A stretch of DNA of 64,000 nt from positions 747,001 to 811,000 of the forward strand of contig CAJNDS010000180.1 of the NCBI GenBank assembly GCA_905221605.1. The letters are read 5' to 3'. This DNA is from Symbiodinium natans. Its lineage: Eukaryota; Sar; Dinophyceae; Suessiales; Symbiodiniaceae. The position numbers and the translations under genes were made by a program. Below the pieces are notes generated by a model. That model had not been told where the DNA came from. It worked only from the letters and a program-made list of their open reading frames with translations, and made no database searches. Each line of letters opens with the position of its first letter. The stretch's first letter is position 1. Positions 54,675 through 64,000 of this stretch are shown here, in pieces.

Positions 54675-55786
54675 GTGCACTTCCTGAGTGGCGTTTTCAC
54701 ACAGTATATATCTGCGTCTGAATGTTAGTAGTGTCTTGACATTGTCATGCTTACTTAACTCATGGCGAAATTGTTGGTTTGATATGGTTGATTCACGTCG
54801 CATTCCTTGATGTTAGTGTTTGATCATGTACATATTGTCTCACTTTCAGTTCTTTTTGATCGTGACACACGATCGTTCAAGGACCCGTCTCTCTGGTCAC
54901 GTCTGGAAGGTAGTCGTTTTTCATCATTCTTTTTTGTCGAGCAAATATGGGCACCCAACAGTGACAATGACGCTGTGCGACAGTGACACAAAAACAGCAT
55001 TGTTGCGAGTCGGAGTATAGACGCATGCACGAGAGTGCGCCACCACGCGTGCCGAGTACGGACGACACAAAAAGTCACACAGGCACATTGCGACTGTGCT
55101 TAACTAATGTTCTACCTGGTTTAGTGGGGGGCCCCTCAATGCAGTCATATTGGCTGGGCTATGCAGGACACCCTGACTGTTTGGGGGTGCGCGGTGGGAT
55201 CCTGAATAAAGTCAAGTCATCCGGGCGCCGTGAGGAAACTCCACTTGGCGCCGTGGCGCCTTTAAAAAAATTGCCAGGCATCGCTGCCCTTTTAAACACA
55301 AAATCATCTAAGACCACATAGAACTCGTGGACCGTGTAAACAGAATCAAAAACAGCTTCACCTGTTCCGGGGGTGTGGGTGGGGGGGGGGGGGATTAAGC
55401 AGCTGCAACAAAACTGAGCAGCCTACTCGGAAACCTCAATCACGGACAAATCGGCGCCGCTGAGCAAAAACAGCTGCAAAACGCAAGGAAAACACAGCCA
55501 TATACAGTTTTTTTTTTGCTCGCTCTCTTACTCCTGCCCACTTTGTGTCCGGTCAGTGAAGGGGTCCTACGGAGCCTGCGAGGCCCTACGACTACGACAG
55601 GTGTCGCAGCGGCAGGCGGCTCGGCCCCTCGGCTACAGTTCCAAACGACGAGCGCCCAGACCCACTTGCAACACACATTTTTTTAAATGAACGATGCACA
55701 GCCAAAAAACATCAAAAAACCGTTTGACAATTTTTTCTCACATTTTTTCCACATGTCGCGGAGGAAGTCAGCAGCATGCGTAGCCA

Positions 55787-56946
55787 CTAGTAGTCACTAG
55801 TGGAGCCAGCAGCGCCAGGATGGGCAAGCGCCTGGACAAGGTTGTCGGCTGCGAGTGGTGACCGCGCCCGCACCGCTGGCAGAGAGTCGACCCAAGATGC
55901 CCAGTAGGCGGCATGACAATCGACAACGGCGGAGCGGAGCCCCAGTCCCCCATGCCGCAGGGCAAGCTGTGACGCACTAAGCGTCTCTGCGAGCAGCGGC
56001 TGATCGGCCTGGTCCAGGAGCGCGGCGAGGGGTGGGAGTCGGCGCGCGGCGGCAAGGAATTTGCGCAGGGCGGGTTCCAGCCCGCCAGCACTACACTCTC
56101 CGCCTGCTGTCAGTCGCCTCCCAGTACGCCTATACACCCCCCACGCGCTTCGAGCTGCCGCTGACGGGCCCGCCCCCGAACTCCATGCATACGAGGTCCT
56201 CGCCAACACCACGGCGGCGCAACGCCGCGCAGGGAGGCCCGGAGCTGCACGGTTTCTGCGCCGAACCTGCCGCTGACCTTACGGCCTTACGACCAACCGG
56301 GAGTGCCGGGCACGCCGGAAACCAACGTCACGCAATACCTGCACGATCCTGCGCGTGAATGCCGGCCGCAAATCGATCACATGTGCAGTGGAGACCAAGA
56401 CCTCCAGAACCTTGTGCGAGAGGGCGTCGCCTAGCTCGAGGAGTGCAGTGAGGCACCGGGCGACTTTGCCGCATCGTGTTGTGCCGTGCACTTATTCCGC
56501 GGCGAGATGGGGGAGGATGCGCAACAGGTACTAAACGCATGGGACGGCGGAAAACTGCAACAGCAGCCTCGATCCTCGCCTGCAGGTTGTCCAGTGGGGG
56601 ATGCGCCGCGGGAACCGATCGTGGTTATCACGCTTGCCCTGTAGGTGGCGCGCGACGACGGCGTCGTGACCCAAGAGGGGGTCGCCTTGGCGGTCGGGTG
56701 GCACGGCCATGCCCCTTGCCTCTTCCGAGGTCAGCGACGTTGGGTGGGTCCTCAGCCGCGTTCCAAATGCGCGTCGTGCCCGTGGAGACGGATATGGGCG
56801 CAACGCCACATTGTGATGGCCAAGGCGTCGTGAAGCGCACGGACACGCTCGGGCACAGCGACGATGTAGTCGTCATCCAGGAAAGCAAACGTTGCCTCGC
56901 CATCCTGGGGCTGGCCTTTGCAGGACGCACACCGCCTCATGAACAC
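55787..56946 (-). mobile_element. Frameshifted reverse-transcriptase fragment
   Basis: The minus strand carries, in order, FAFLDDDYIVAVPERVRAL (a variant of the polymerase Y-x-DD box, 56,890-56,830), a thumb-like region with a RFPRRIP string (about 56,610), and LALRHGGLGLRSAVVDCHA (about 55,960), followed by AAYWASWVDSLPAV. Such L-R-x-GG-L-G-L-R-S motifs are usual in the C-terminal part of dinoflagellate and algal retroelement transcriptases. The parts lie in different frames with stops between them, so the copy is dead. Confidence 0.65.
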
Positions 56947-57956
56947 ACGCCGGCATCAGCGGTTCACTACCTGGCACATGTCGTGCCCGAGAGCGACTTG
57001 TTCAACCTGCATGGTATGATATGCACGCCTGTCGGAACTGGGGCGAAGTGCTGCGCGAGCGACCGACGATGCGTCGCAAAACCTCGCCGACGACGAGCGC
57101 TCGTGTGAATTTGTCATCGATTTTCGGCCCAACCAATTTAGGCGAGGCTACATGATGGTCAAGGGCCGTCGACATTGGTAGCCCCAAAAAGGTGGAGAGC
57201 GCGTGGATACTGAAGGCCCACGCGCGTGCAGTGGAACAGGGAAGACCTGCGCAGGGAGGGGGCTGCGGAGCGCGCGGGCGGCAGGGCATGGTTTGGACTG
57301 ACATATCCAATGGTTTTTTGAGCACGTCATTGTGGGCCCGGCGCAGCATGTTCCGTGGGCCATGCGGGCTGCAATCTTCTTGGTCGCCCAAGACGCACGT
57401 GCTGCTGCTGGCACATGGTGCTCCAAATCCGCCGTCGCATGGCCATTTGAAGACAAACCAACATCCCAAGCATTTGTGCGACATTGTTCCCGACAGTACT
57501 TCAATGTGTGTGCTGGTCCAACCAATCCCTCGGTGGCTGTGCGTTGTAATCGTCCCCTTTGAAGCTGCGGGTGCACCTACCAACACCATCACTGGTGTTG
57601 ATGGTACTTTGATGGCCGTCTCAGCCAGTGCCATGACATGGCCATGGCTTATGAATAGGGACGAATTGAAAAGTTGGTGGGGGCCTTGAAGGGGGGGGCA
57701 GTGAAGACAACACGGTAGCGCACATAGCCCAGGGCAGACGCAAGTCGGCCGCCTGTGTGTCGTCGGACTCGAGGTCGGTGGTGTCACGATCGGGGCCCAA
57801 CACGCGTTCGCCTCTTCCCTGCTCGAGCTACAAAACCACGCTGGGCCGGAGCTGCGCAATGACTGCTGCTGCTCCGCCCGCCGTCACGGAAACAGTTCTG
57901 ATTGCCACCGTCGTTTTTGCGCAGCGTGGACTTCCTCACCCATGCATATGCTGTCA

Positions 57957-58095
57957 AGTCGCTGGCTCCATCAACGAATCTGCGCTGAATGACTGCAGCT
58001 CCTTGCGACATGTTGTGCGATGGCAGGCGAATCCTCATGTCCATCACATTGTTTACGGACCTGGTGCGCGCCCCTTGTTCGGTGATGCTCCTGCG
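57957..58095 (+). mobile_element. Second fragment related to the 54.3 kb retroelement
   Basis: The plus-strand frame contains SLRHVVRWQANPHVHHIVYG, which aligns with SLQNYLRWQPRPHLHTVVYG at 54,280-54,340 over 20 positions. It is therefore a diverged copy of the same retroelement family, truncated on both sides. Confidence 0.5.
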
Positions 58096-58119
58096 ACGTC
58101 GTGCGGCTCGCCGTGAGAA

Positions 58120-59450
58120 TGGCACCCACGCAGTGCAACCACGGCGTATCACGGCGTGGGCGGATAGGAATGAAGCACAGAGTGTGCGAAGGTCTTTGTG
58201 CAAAGGGAGCATTTCATACACAGCAAGAGAATTGTCAAGTGCGAAGCGACTACTGGCTTTATGTTTTTTTCGAAATCATGTTTGCCAAGGTCTCGCGAAA
58301 CAAGACGTCAAAGCAACGGGCCGGTCGTAATCGCGGTCAACGGCTCTTCGCCAGAGCGACAACAACTCCATGTTTCCACAGCCGACAGAGTTCTGGCACC
58401 TTGCCACCACGGACTGTCAACACTTGGCCAGGGATAATTTTCAAGCCCGTCGAGACTCAAGCAAAGCTGTGTGAACAGAAGGTCCCCGGAATCCCGAAGT
58501 GGCTGCAACTGGAGCACTGGGTGCCCACACCGCTCGCGCAGCAGCCTCTGCGACACCAGTGTCGTCATCCAACAACAGGGGCTCACCTGCACATGCAAAG
58601 ATTGCAAAGATGCAGTATCCTGACGCCACCTCTGGCAATCGCGCAGCTTGGTGGTCACCACCAACAACACTCCACAACCGATGAAGGAAACATGAGCTAT
58701 GGCTGCTATTGCTGCTATGGGCTATGGTGATTCAATTCGCCACCGGGGGCGATTGCTCGGAAATGCCGTGAGGAATCTAGATCCAGGTTCATCACAAGAT
58801 CATGGGCGCCAGTTCCTTGGAGAACGGCAACACTGCTGTAAGGCGACGACACAGACTCAGCATTTGCGCTTCTAGCAGCTTGTCCAGAGTTGCCTTGCAA
58901 TAAATTGGCGGCAGCTGGAATTTAACAGCTTAACACCGTGGAAAACACATTCATGACCTTTCCTGACGCTTCTCAGGCTAGAGCTTCCCCGTGGGTCGCA
59001 AGCTGGCAGACCAATTTTGCCACCATGGAGCGCAACTGAGCGCAACTGGGGTGCTGCATGTATGCATCAATCCTATGTTGGAATGGGCAAGTTGCCAGCT
59101 GCGTACGAACTGTGAGGGGCCAGCACGGGGATCTGCAGCAGTTGCTCCCTCAGCATGGCATGAAAGACGGGTGTCTTTGGCCGTGGTTCAGCTTTCCCGA
59201 GTACCACGCTTGCTGTAAAAATGTTTTAACATCCTCCTCCATGAACAGGGGCCTCACCTGGCTGTTTGAAGAGCAAATAAGGGCGCGCACTTTGCTGTTG
59301 TTGGATAGATGGGGAATCTCTCCGCCTCATCGAAGTCGGTAAGGCCTTCCAGAGCAAGTACTAAAGGCCTCGGCTCCGGATGTTGTCAGCACAACAGCCA
59401 TCGGTTCGGCACAATGCGACTCTTTGAGGGGGCGGCTCTACATCTTCAGC
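58120..59450. other. No gene recognised
   Basis: Only short frames on both strands occur. The stretch has no long repeat and no motif I can support. Confidence 0.4.
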
Positions 59451-59461
59451 GGCGGCCGATG

Positions 59462-59700
59462 CTAAAGCCTACTAGGGGCAGAACTGCCAGACAGGTCCCA
59501 AATCGTTGGAAGGATGCCATGAATACCAAAACCTGCCAAACCGACCTCACATATTTGCCGCACGGAGAAGCTGTCCAGCAGAAGGCGTGCTGCCTGCGCA
59601 AAGGCTGGCCACTGGCGACCAATGCTAGTGTCATCTATCAGCACCAGACGATCACCAAGCTTAAGAATCGTAGACAGGGCAATCGGTCCAATCGGACTCA
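59462..59700 (-). other. Exon-like open frame of an unknown protein
   Basis: The minus-strand frame reads ALSTILKLGDRLVLIDDTS, then GRQWPAFAQAARLLLDSFS, then VRQICEVGLAGFGIHGILP, with plausible amphipathic structure. No family is recognised and the boundaries are unknown. Confidence 0.3.
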
Positions 59701-59939
59701 ACAGCAAAATGGTTCTGCTGCTAGAACGCAGCCACACCCAACATCCTCTACGAATAAAGGGCTGTTTTGCATCGTTCCTGCATGTCATGTCTCGCATGCT
59801 ACTTGGGTGGGGTAGGATTGTGAGCTAGGACTGTAACTACGCGGTGCAGCTCGAGTACGTCACGATTGCGAGACATGAGAGACGAACAACAACTTTCAAG
59901 TGGAAATGTCGGCCCAAAAAACCCAAGTCTTCGCAGCTG

Positions 59940-59944
<5 letters not shown>

Positions 59945-59975
<31 letters not shown>
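59945..59975. repeat. AC dinucleotide microsatellite
   Basis: About 15 uninterrupted AC units. Confidence 0.9.
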
Positions 59976-59978
<3 letters not shown>

Positions 59979-60779
59979 TGTATAACCCAGTCTCGTTCGG
60001 CGAGCACGCCCAACAAAAACTGCCCATGTTGCCTGAATTACGCGAGGCCCGCTAACGAATTCTTTGGCGGCCGCTGCCGGCGTGGCCATGTTTGCAACAA
60101 GCCTATGTATACACACAAAGTCGAGTGACACGGTTCATACTTGTCTGTCTGCTATGCAAGGTTTCCTGGCATGCTTTGTGGCCGTGCGCATTGTCTTCAG
60201 CCGGGATTGTTCTCAAGAGGCTAAGCATTCGAAACAGACGCTGGATTCTACATTGCTTATTTCGGCTGTTAACCTACAAATACCCCATCGTGTCAAGAAC
60301 GATGTGCTGCAATTCGCTTGCCTTCCCCGGGCTACTAAGCAGATGCTGGAGCCGAACAACGCAGGCATGCAAACACAGATTGTACAATGGATGGTGTTTT
60401 TTTAGTTTAGGATTTCGAGGGCTGTTATCATTCGAAGCATCTCGCCTTAGCCAAGTCCAAGCCATACTTTTTGTCCAGTAAGTCGGCGGCATGCCGGTTT
60501 CAACAATCGTGCTTCATTGGCTTGACCGACCACTACCTCTAAGGATGGCGAGCCGTGACCTTTGAGAGTCCAAGCCCTACGTAGTTTCAGAAATTCATTG
60601 ACACGTGGGAGTTTACAAAACTCGGGTCCTTTCATGCTTCATACCAAAAAACACTCCCCACGCCTCATAGTCTAAAGGATCTTGGGCATCTTGGGACACT
60701 TGGAGCTTGTCGGTGTTTCGCGAGCAGGAGATTCGCCTTTGGGGAGAGTTCGGGCCCAGCGGTGTTTGAGTGCTCAAAA

Positions 60780-61290
60780 TCACCGGCCAAAAATAATCAG
60801 TCCAGACCTTTTATGACAAAGGGCCATGTGTTTATGAAGGAAAGGCTCTCTTGTTGCTTGTTACTTGCCTATTTTTTAGAATAGGATGAACTGCCCAATT
60901 TATCTGCTGGGTAGATATACTATGATGAAGAGAAGGAGGAGCTCTGGAGCTTTATCAGAACCGGAAGATGAAACAGGTTCAGTTTGTTTCACACGAATAA
61001 AGACTGGCATCATTCTGATTAACCTGAAAGAAAACGACACTGATCTCTCTGATTAAGAACGAAAAAGGTGTTTCCTATTTGTAGAAGTGAAGGGACTTAA
61101 GGCGTCGTGCTCTCTTGCGTGATATTGAGAACGGGCTGAGCCTTCTTAGCTCATCTTGTCGGTAGTGTTTGCTTCTTTGCAAGCGAAGAAGCTAGGGAGG
61201 GTTAGGCCCCGGGTTGAGTGTTCACAATTGAGGGTGGCCGACCTTTATGTCGGAGATGTGCAGGGAACCTACGAAGAAGAGGGTCCAAGG
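60780..61290. other. AT-richer pocket of unknown origin
   Basis: Composition and texture differ from the flanks: few long C or G runs, GAAGG/AGAAGG purine stretches on the plus strand, and a small palindrome (TTTTTTAGAATAGG area). No open frame above about 40 codons was found. It could be organelle-derived, but I could not match it to any gene. Confidence 0.25.
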
Positions 61291-61436
61291 GTTTAGGGCT
61301 TGAAGCTATGGGCTTGTAGGGGCTTTTTGTTGTCCAGAATTTCAGCCGCGTCTTGTGTCTTGCTCTTGCACATGCCAATCAACAATGCGGAAAACCTTGT
61401 GTCTTGGGGCATAACATATGTGAATGTAGATATATA

Positions 61437-61491
61437 TGCATACATACATACATACATACATACATACATACATACATACATACATACATAC
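61437..61491. repeat. CATA tetranucleotide microsatellite
   Basis: About 13 tandem ATAC/CATA units. The Tyr-Val-Cys-Met and Ile-His-Thr-Tyr frames across it are artefacts. Confidence 0.9.
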
Positions 61492-62082
61492 AATGTTACA
61501 TTTGGCTCCGACCCCGCTCTGCAGGAGTAGATGCAGGGTACCGATGATCTGAAAAGCAAATGTTTTCGGCACGGTGACAGCACAATCCTTGAGACGGTTT
61601 TCGTCGAGAGACGCAAGAAACGGGTCTCGGGATTCAACCTCGACCCGCAACGCACGAATCTGCGTCTACAACATTCTACAACCTGCAAACGCACCTAGTC
61701 CTCGATCCGAGGCATGTTCCAAACAGCATGATCCCCACCATCTACGACAATGGGAAGATAATCGCTGATGTAGATAGACACTAATGCCTTGCATGCCCCT
61801 TCGGTGCACTTTCTTTTCTCTCTATGCAAGGAACTGCTCCTCCTTTAGCAACTTGCTTGCCTGTCTGACAACTGCATCAACTGCCGCCACCGAAGCTTTC
61901 TGCACACGACCTTCGCAGGATCCTCGGTGCTCCGCGTTCACTTCGATAACGCTCCAGAACTGCCGATGTTGTGGATCGTGAAGCTGAAGTTGTGGCCCGT
62001 GCCGACGCAGGTCGCTAGATCGCTAGAGCTGTTTGCACCCCTGAGGGCACCTTGCGGCGGTGTGTTCTCGATAGCCCGTACC

Positions 62083-63947
62083 TTACTGATGATGTACAAC
62101 CTCCTTCGAAGGGAAAGCTCCATGGCCGGCCACCTCCAGTATGCGGTCCACCGTTCTCATGGTGAGGAGGATGGCGTCCTCCTGTGCAGATCGGTGAAGT
62201 TGCCCTGAAGATCCGTGAATGCTGAACCATTCCAGCATGATATCGACATCGACCCAGGGCCACAAAGAAGCTTTAGCGATGGGGAATGCTAGTTTTGTGG
62301 TTGTGGGATCGGGGGTGAGGAGGTGGAGGGAGGTGGGGACGGACCGACTACCTGTTAAATTCCCTGCCTGGCGGTCGCCCGACTGTAATGCTTCTCGGAA
62401 GCTGCCCAGTTGGTGTTCAAACCTCGGGAAGAGTTTGATATAGCAACTGCCAGCTACAATCGACAACTGCTGGGGAGGCAATTTTCAAGCTGCGGGCCCC
62501 ATCCAACACCCATGCTTTTGCCATCTTTTGCCCGAACCGGACATGTCATGTTCTGGTCATGCTTGGCTCTCATGCAACCGTGGAAGCCTATGACACGCTG
62601 ATTTTCCGGGCGCCCTGCGTCGTCTCGCCAAAGCCGTAGAGCTGCTCAGAGTGAGCCACGTCCAGGCCTAAGAGGCGGGATGTTGCGATGCACAATTCAA
62701 CGCTTGGGGGGGGGGTCCCGGAAGCCTGGGCCATCTCTCCAAGGCACTCTTCCAGTCCAAGCGATGCCAAAGGAAAGGGAAGCCGAAGTTGTGGAGTTTC
62801 AGGGAGGCCTGCAGCTCAGGCAGAGATGACAAGTTTTTCTTCACAACGGCCTGAAGCACTGTGAGGAAGAGTCAGCAACAAACAGCGTTAGACGTTGACA
62901 TCTTTTTGATTCGGCTTTCTGGTCCGGCGCCTGTCCATCGGAGGTCTGTCCCAAAGCTGAGACGCTCCACGTGAAAGGATCAAGGAGTGAATCTCTAGCC
63001 ATTGACATGGAAACATTGACAACCAAGGATGGGTACAGGTAAAGCTCCAGTGTAGCAGCCAAGGAGAACCGACTTTCGTTGGCCGATACTACATGTGCAT
63101 CAAAAGCACCTGTCGACCACAAGAGCATGTCGACACAGTACCACCAACGATCAAAATTCTTCACCCGCTCCGCCAAGCGTTCGTCTGGTCGCATGGAGTC
63201 GTCACTGCTCACCAGGCTCCACATGCGGCGCAGCCAAGCTTTAGGGTCCAACATTGAGAACCTCACCTCCACAGATCGGAGCGGGGCGACACCACCGTCC
63301 AGAATGTTCAAGGACATCAGCTGCTTTGCCCGCTTGGCTGCTGGATGATAGCGGTAGTGCCCGGCTTCGAAGACCATGCGCCCAGTGCGTTTGGCTTCCT
63401 GGGCCAACTCTGATGCCTCGTTTGCATTTAGCACTGCTGGCTTCTCCAGCAGGACGTCTTTGCCCGCACGCATTGCTGCAATGGCCCACTCTAGATGTAA
63501 GGCCGTTGGCAGTCCGATATATACCGCATCGACATCGTCTCTCGCCAGCAGGCTGGAATACGCGTGTGGCCCCCCATGAAAGGCAGGAATGTCGTACTGG
63601 GCGGCATAATTCTTTGCACGCTGCGTGTCTCGCGCCGCGACAGCAGACACAACGATGTCTTTCCTCTTATCTGCAGCGCTGACGACTGCTGCTCTTGCAA
63701 TAAACGAAGCTCCCAAGATGCCTATCCGAAGAGCATCTGAATCCTTGCTGTCCAAAGGCACCAACGTTTGCGACAATCTCCACAAGCGCAATGCCACTGG
63801 CCAAAGGAATGCACCTCCGCTGGCAACAATCACAACGATGACCGGACAAACGTATTGCATAAGGAGCACCAGCCGCATGGCGATAGCATTCGACAGAGAA
63901 AAGTCTTGCACCTTGTTTGACACTTGATATTGCTTGGATCCTGTCAT
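62083..63947 (-). CDS. Gfo/Idh/MocA-family NAD(P)-dependent oxidoreductase, five exons, membrane-anchored
   Basis: Exons 63947-62931, 62808-62748, 62667-62619, 62422-62368 and 62181-62083 join in frame to about 426 residues. A hydrophobic segment at residues 26-56 could anchor or target the protein. The Rossmann fold starts at RIGILGASFIA (residue 74). LLEKP (166-170) is the family's conserved EKP, and EAGHYRYHP (194-202) takes the place of the usual substrate-site Y-R motif. Later exons give SLKLHNFGFPFLWH, LYGFGETT joined to FEHQLGSFREAL, and the closing EDAILLTMRTVDRI. The closest relatives are probably dihydrodiol or sugar dehydrogenase types, which oxidise a hydroxyl of a sugar or diol with NAD(P). 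The actual substrate cannot be read from sequence. Three introns start GC and one GT. Confidence 0.88.
62809..62930 (-). other. GC-AG intron with repeated junction in the oxidoreductase gene
   Basis: This 122-base intron has an exon ending CAG, an intron starting GCGCCG and ending CTGCAG, and a next exon starting GCCTCC. CAGGC thus occurs at both ends. The other introns (80, 196 and 186 bases; 62,668-62,747, 62,423-62,618 and 62,182-62,367) start GT, GC and GC and end AG. Confidence 0.65.
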
Positions 63948-64000
63948 TGAGCTTTTGTCAACTTCTGTCGGTGCCGTTCAAAGCATTTCGAATAGATAGC

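Noticed and set aside
61293..61694. Frames with repeated Met-Tyr-Val-Cys or His-Thr-Tyr-Ile
   Set aside because: They are translations of the CATA microsatellite in the three frames of each strand.
1..64000. Dinoflagellate spliced-leader relic (TTTTGGCTCAAG)
   Set aside because: I looked for the conserved end of the leader on both strands and saw no convincing copy; the nearest (TTTTGGCTCAGTGG at 54,029) belongs to the GTGGCTCG repeat.

Overview
The window joins two kinds of DNA. Bases 1 to about 6,290 are strongly AT-rich, intron-free and tightly packed with short genes. They look like a piece of a Polinton-like virus or virophage-type element: a fibre with a C-terminal peptidase-S74 chaperone, a frameshifted A32-like packaging ATPase, and small zinc-ribbon and coiled-coil proteins. 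The remainder is GC-balanced, sparsely coding nuclear DNA with short exons, many microsatellites and dead retroelements. It is most likely from a dinoflagellate. The evidence is introns with GC, GA and GT donors whose junction bases are repeated at the acceptor, CCCTAAA/TTTAGGG-type interstitial telomere repeats, host genes all on one strand, and a multi-pass membrane protein whose motifs I recognise from dinoflagellate proteins. No database could be searched, so organism and family names rest on pattern recognition. Layout: the viral segment is 1-6,290, and its left end lies outside the window. A boundary repeat array follows (6,357-6,845), then a second short tandem array (7,486-7,632). A large minus-strand membrane-protein gene starts at 16,735 and runs leftwards to at least 12,997, probably to about 8,100. 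A proline-rich minus-strand gene ends at 17,065. A two-exon minus-strand sulfotransferase-like gene occupies 18,570-20,248. The stretch 20.3-42.9 kb is mostly repeats and intergenic DNA with scattered exon-like minus-strand pieces. One or more unidentified minus-strand genes occupy about 43.0-47.0 kb. An unusual AT-rich block bounded by inverted repeats lies at 47,236-48,716. More exon-like pieces occur at 49-53 kb, and retroelement debris at 53-58.1 kb. A five-exon minus-strand Gfo/Idh/MocA oxidoreductase (62,083-63,947) closes the window. In the viral segment, three gene ends coincide with or sit close to palindromes that would form RNA hairpins, including one shared by two convergent genes, and most start codons have a TATATA-like string directly upstream. 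This resembles the hairpin-ended transcripts of mimiviruses and their virophages and is the most notable signal here. In the host part every gene I could assemble is on the minus strand, as expected of a dinoflagellate unidirectional gene array. Exon joins were worked out by hand from reading frame, phase and family motifs. They hold well for the oxidoreductase, the sulfotransferase and the first part of the membrane-protein gene, and are uncertain elsewhere.
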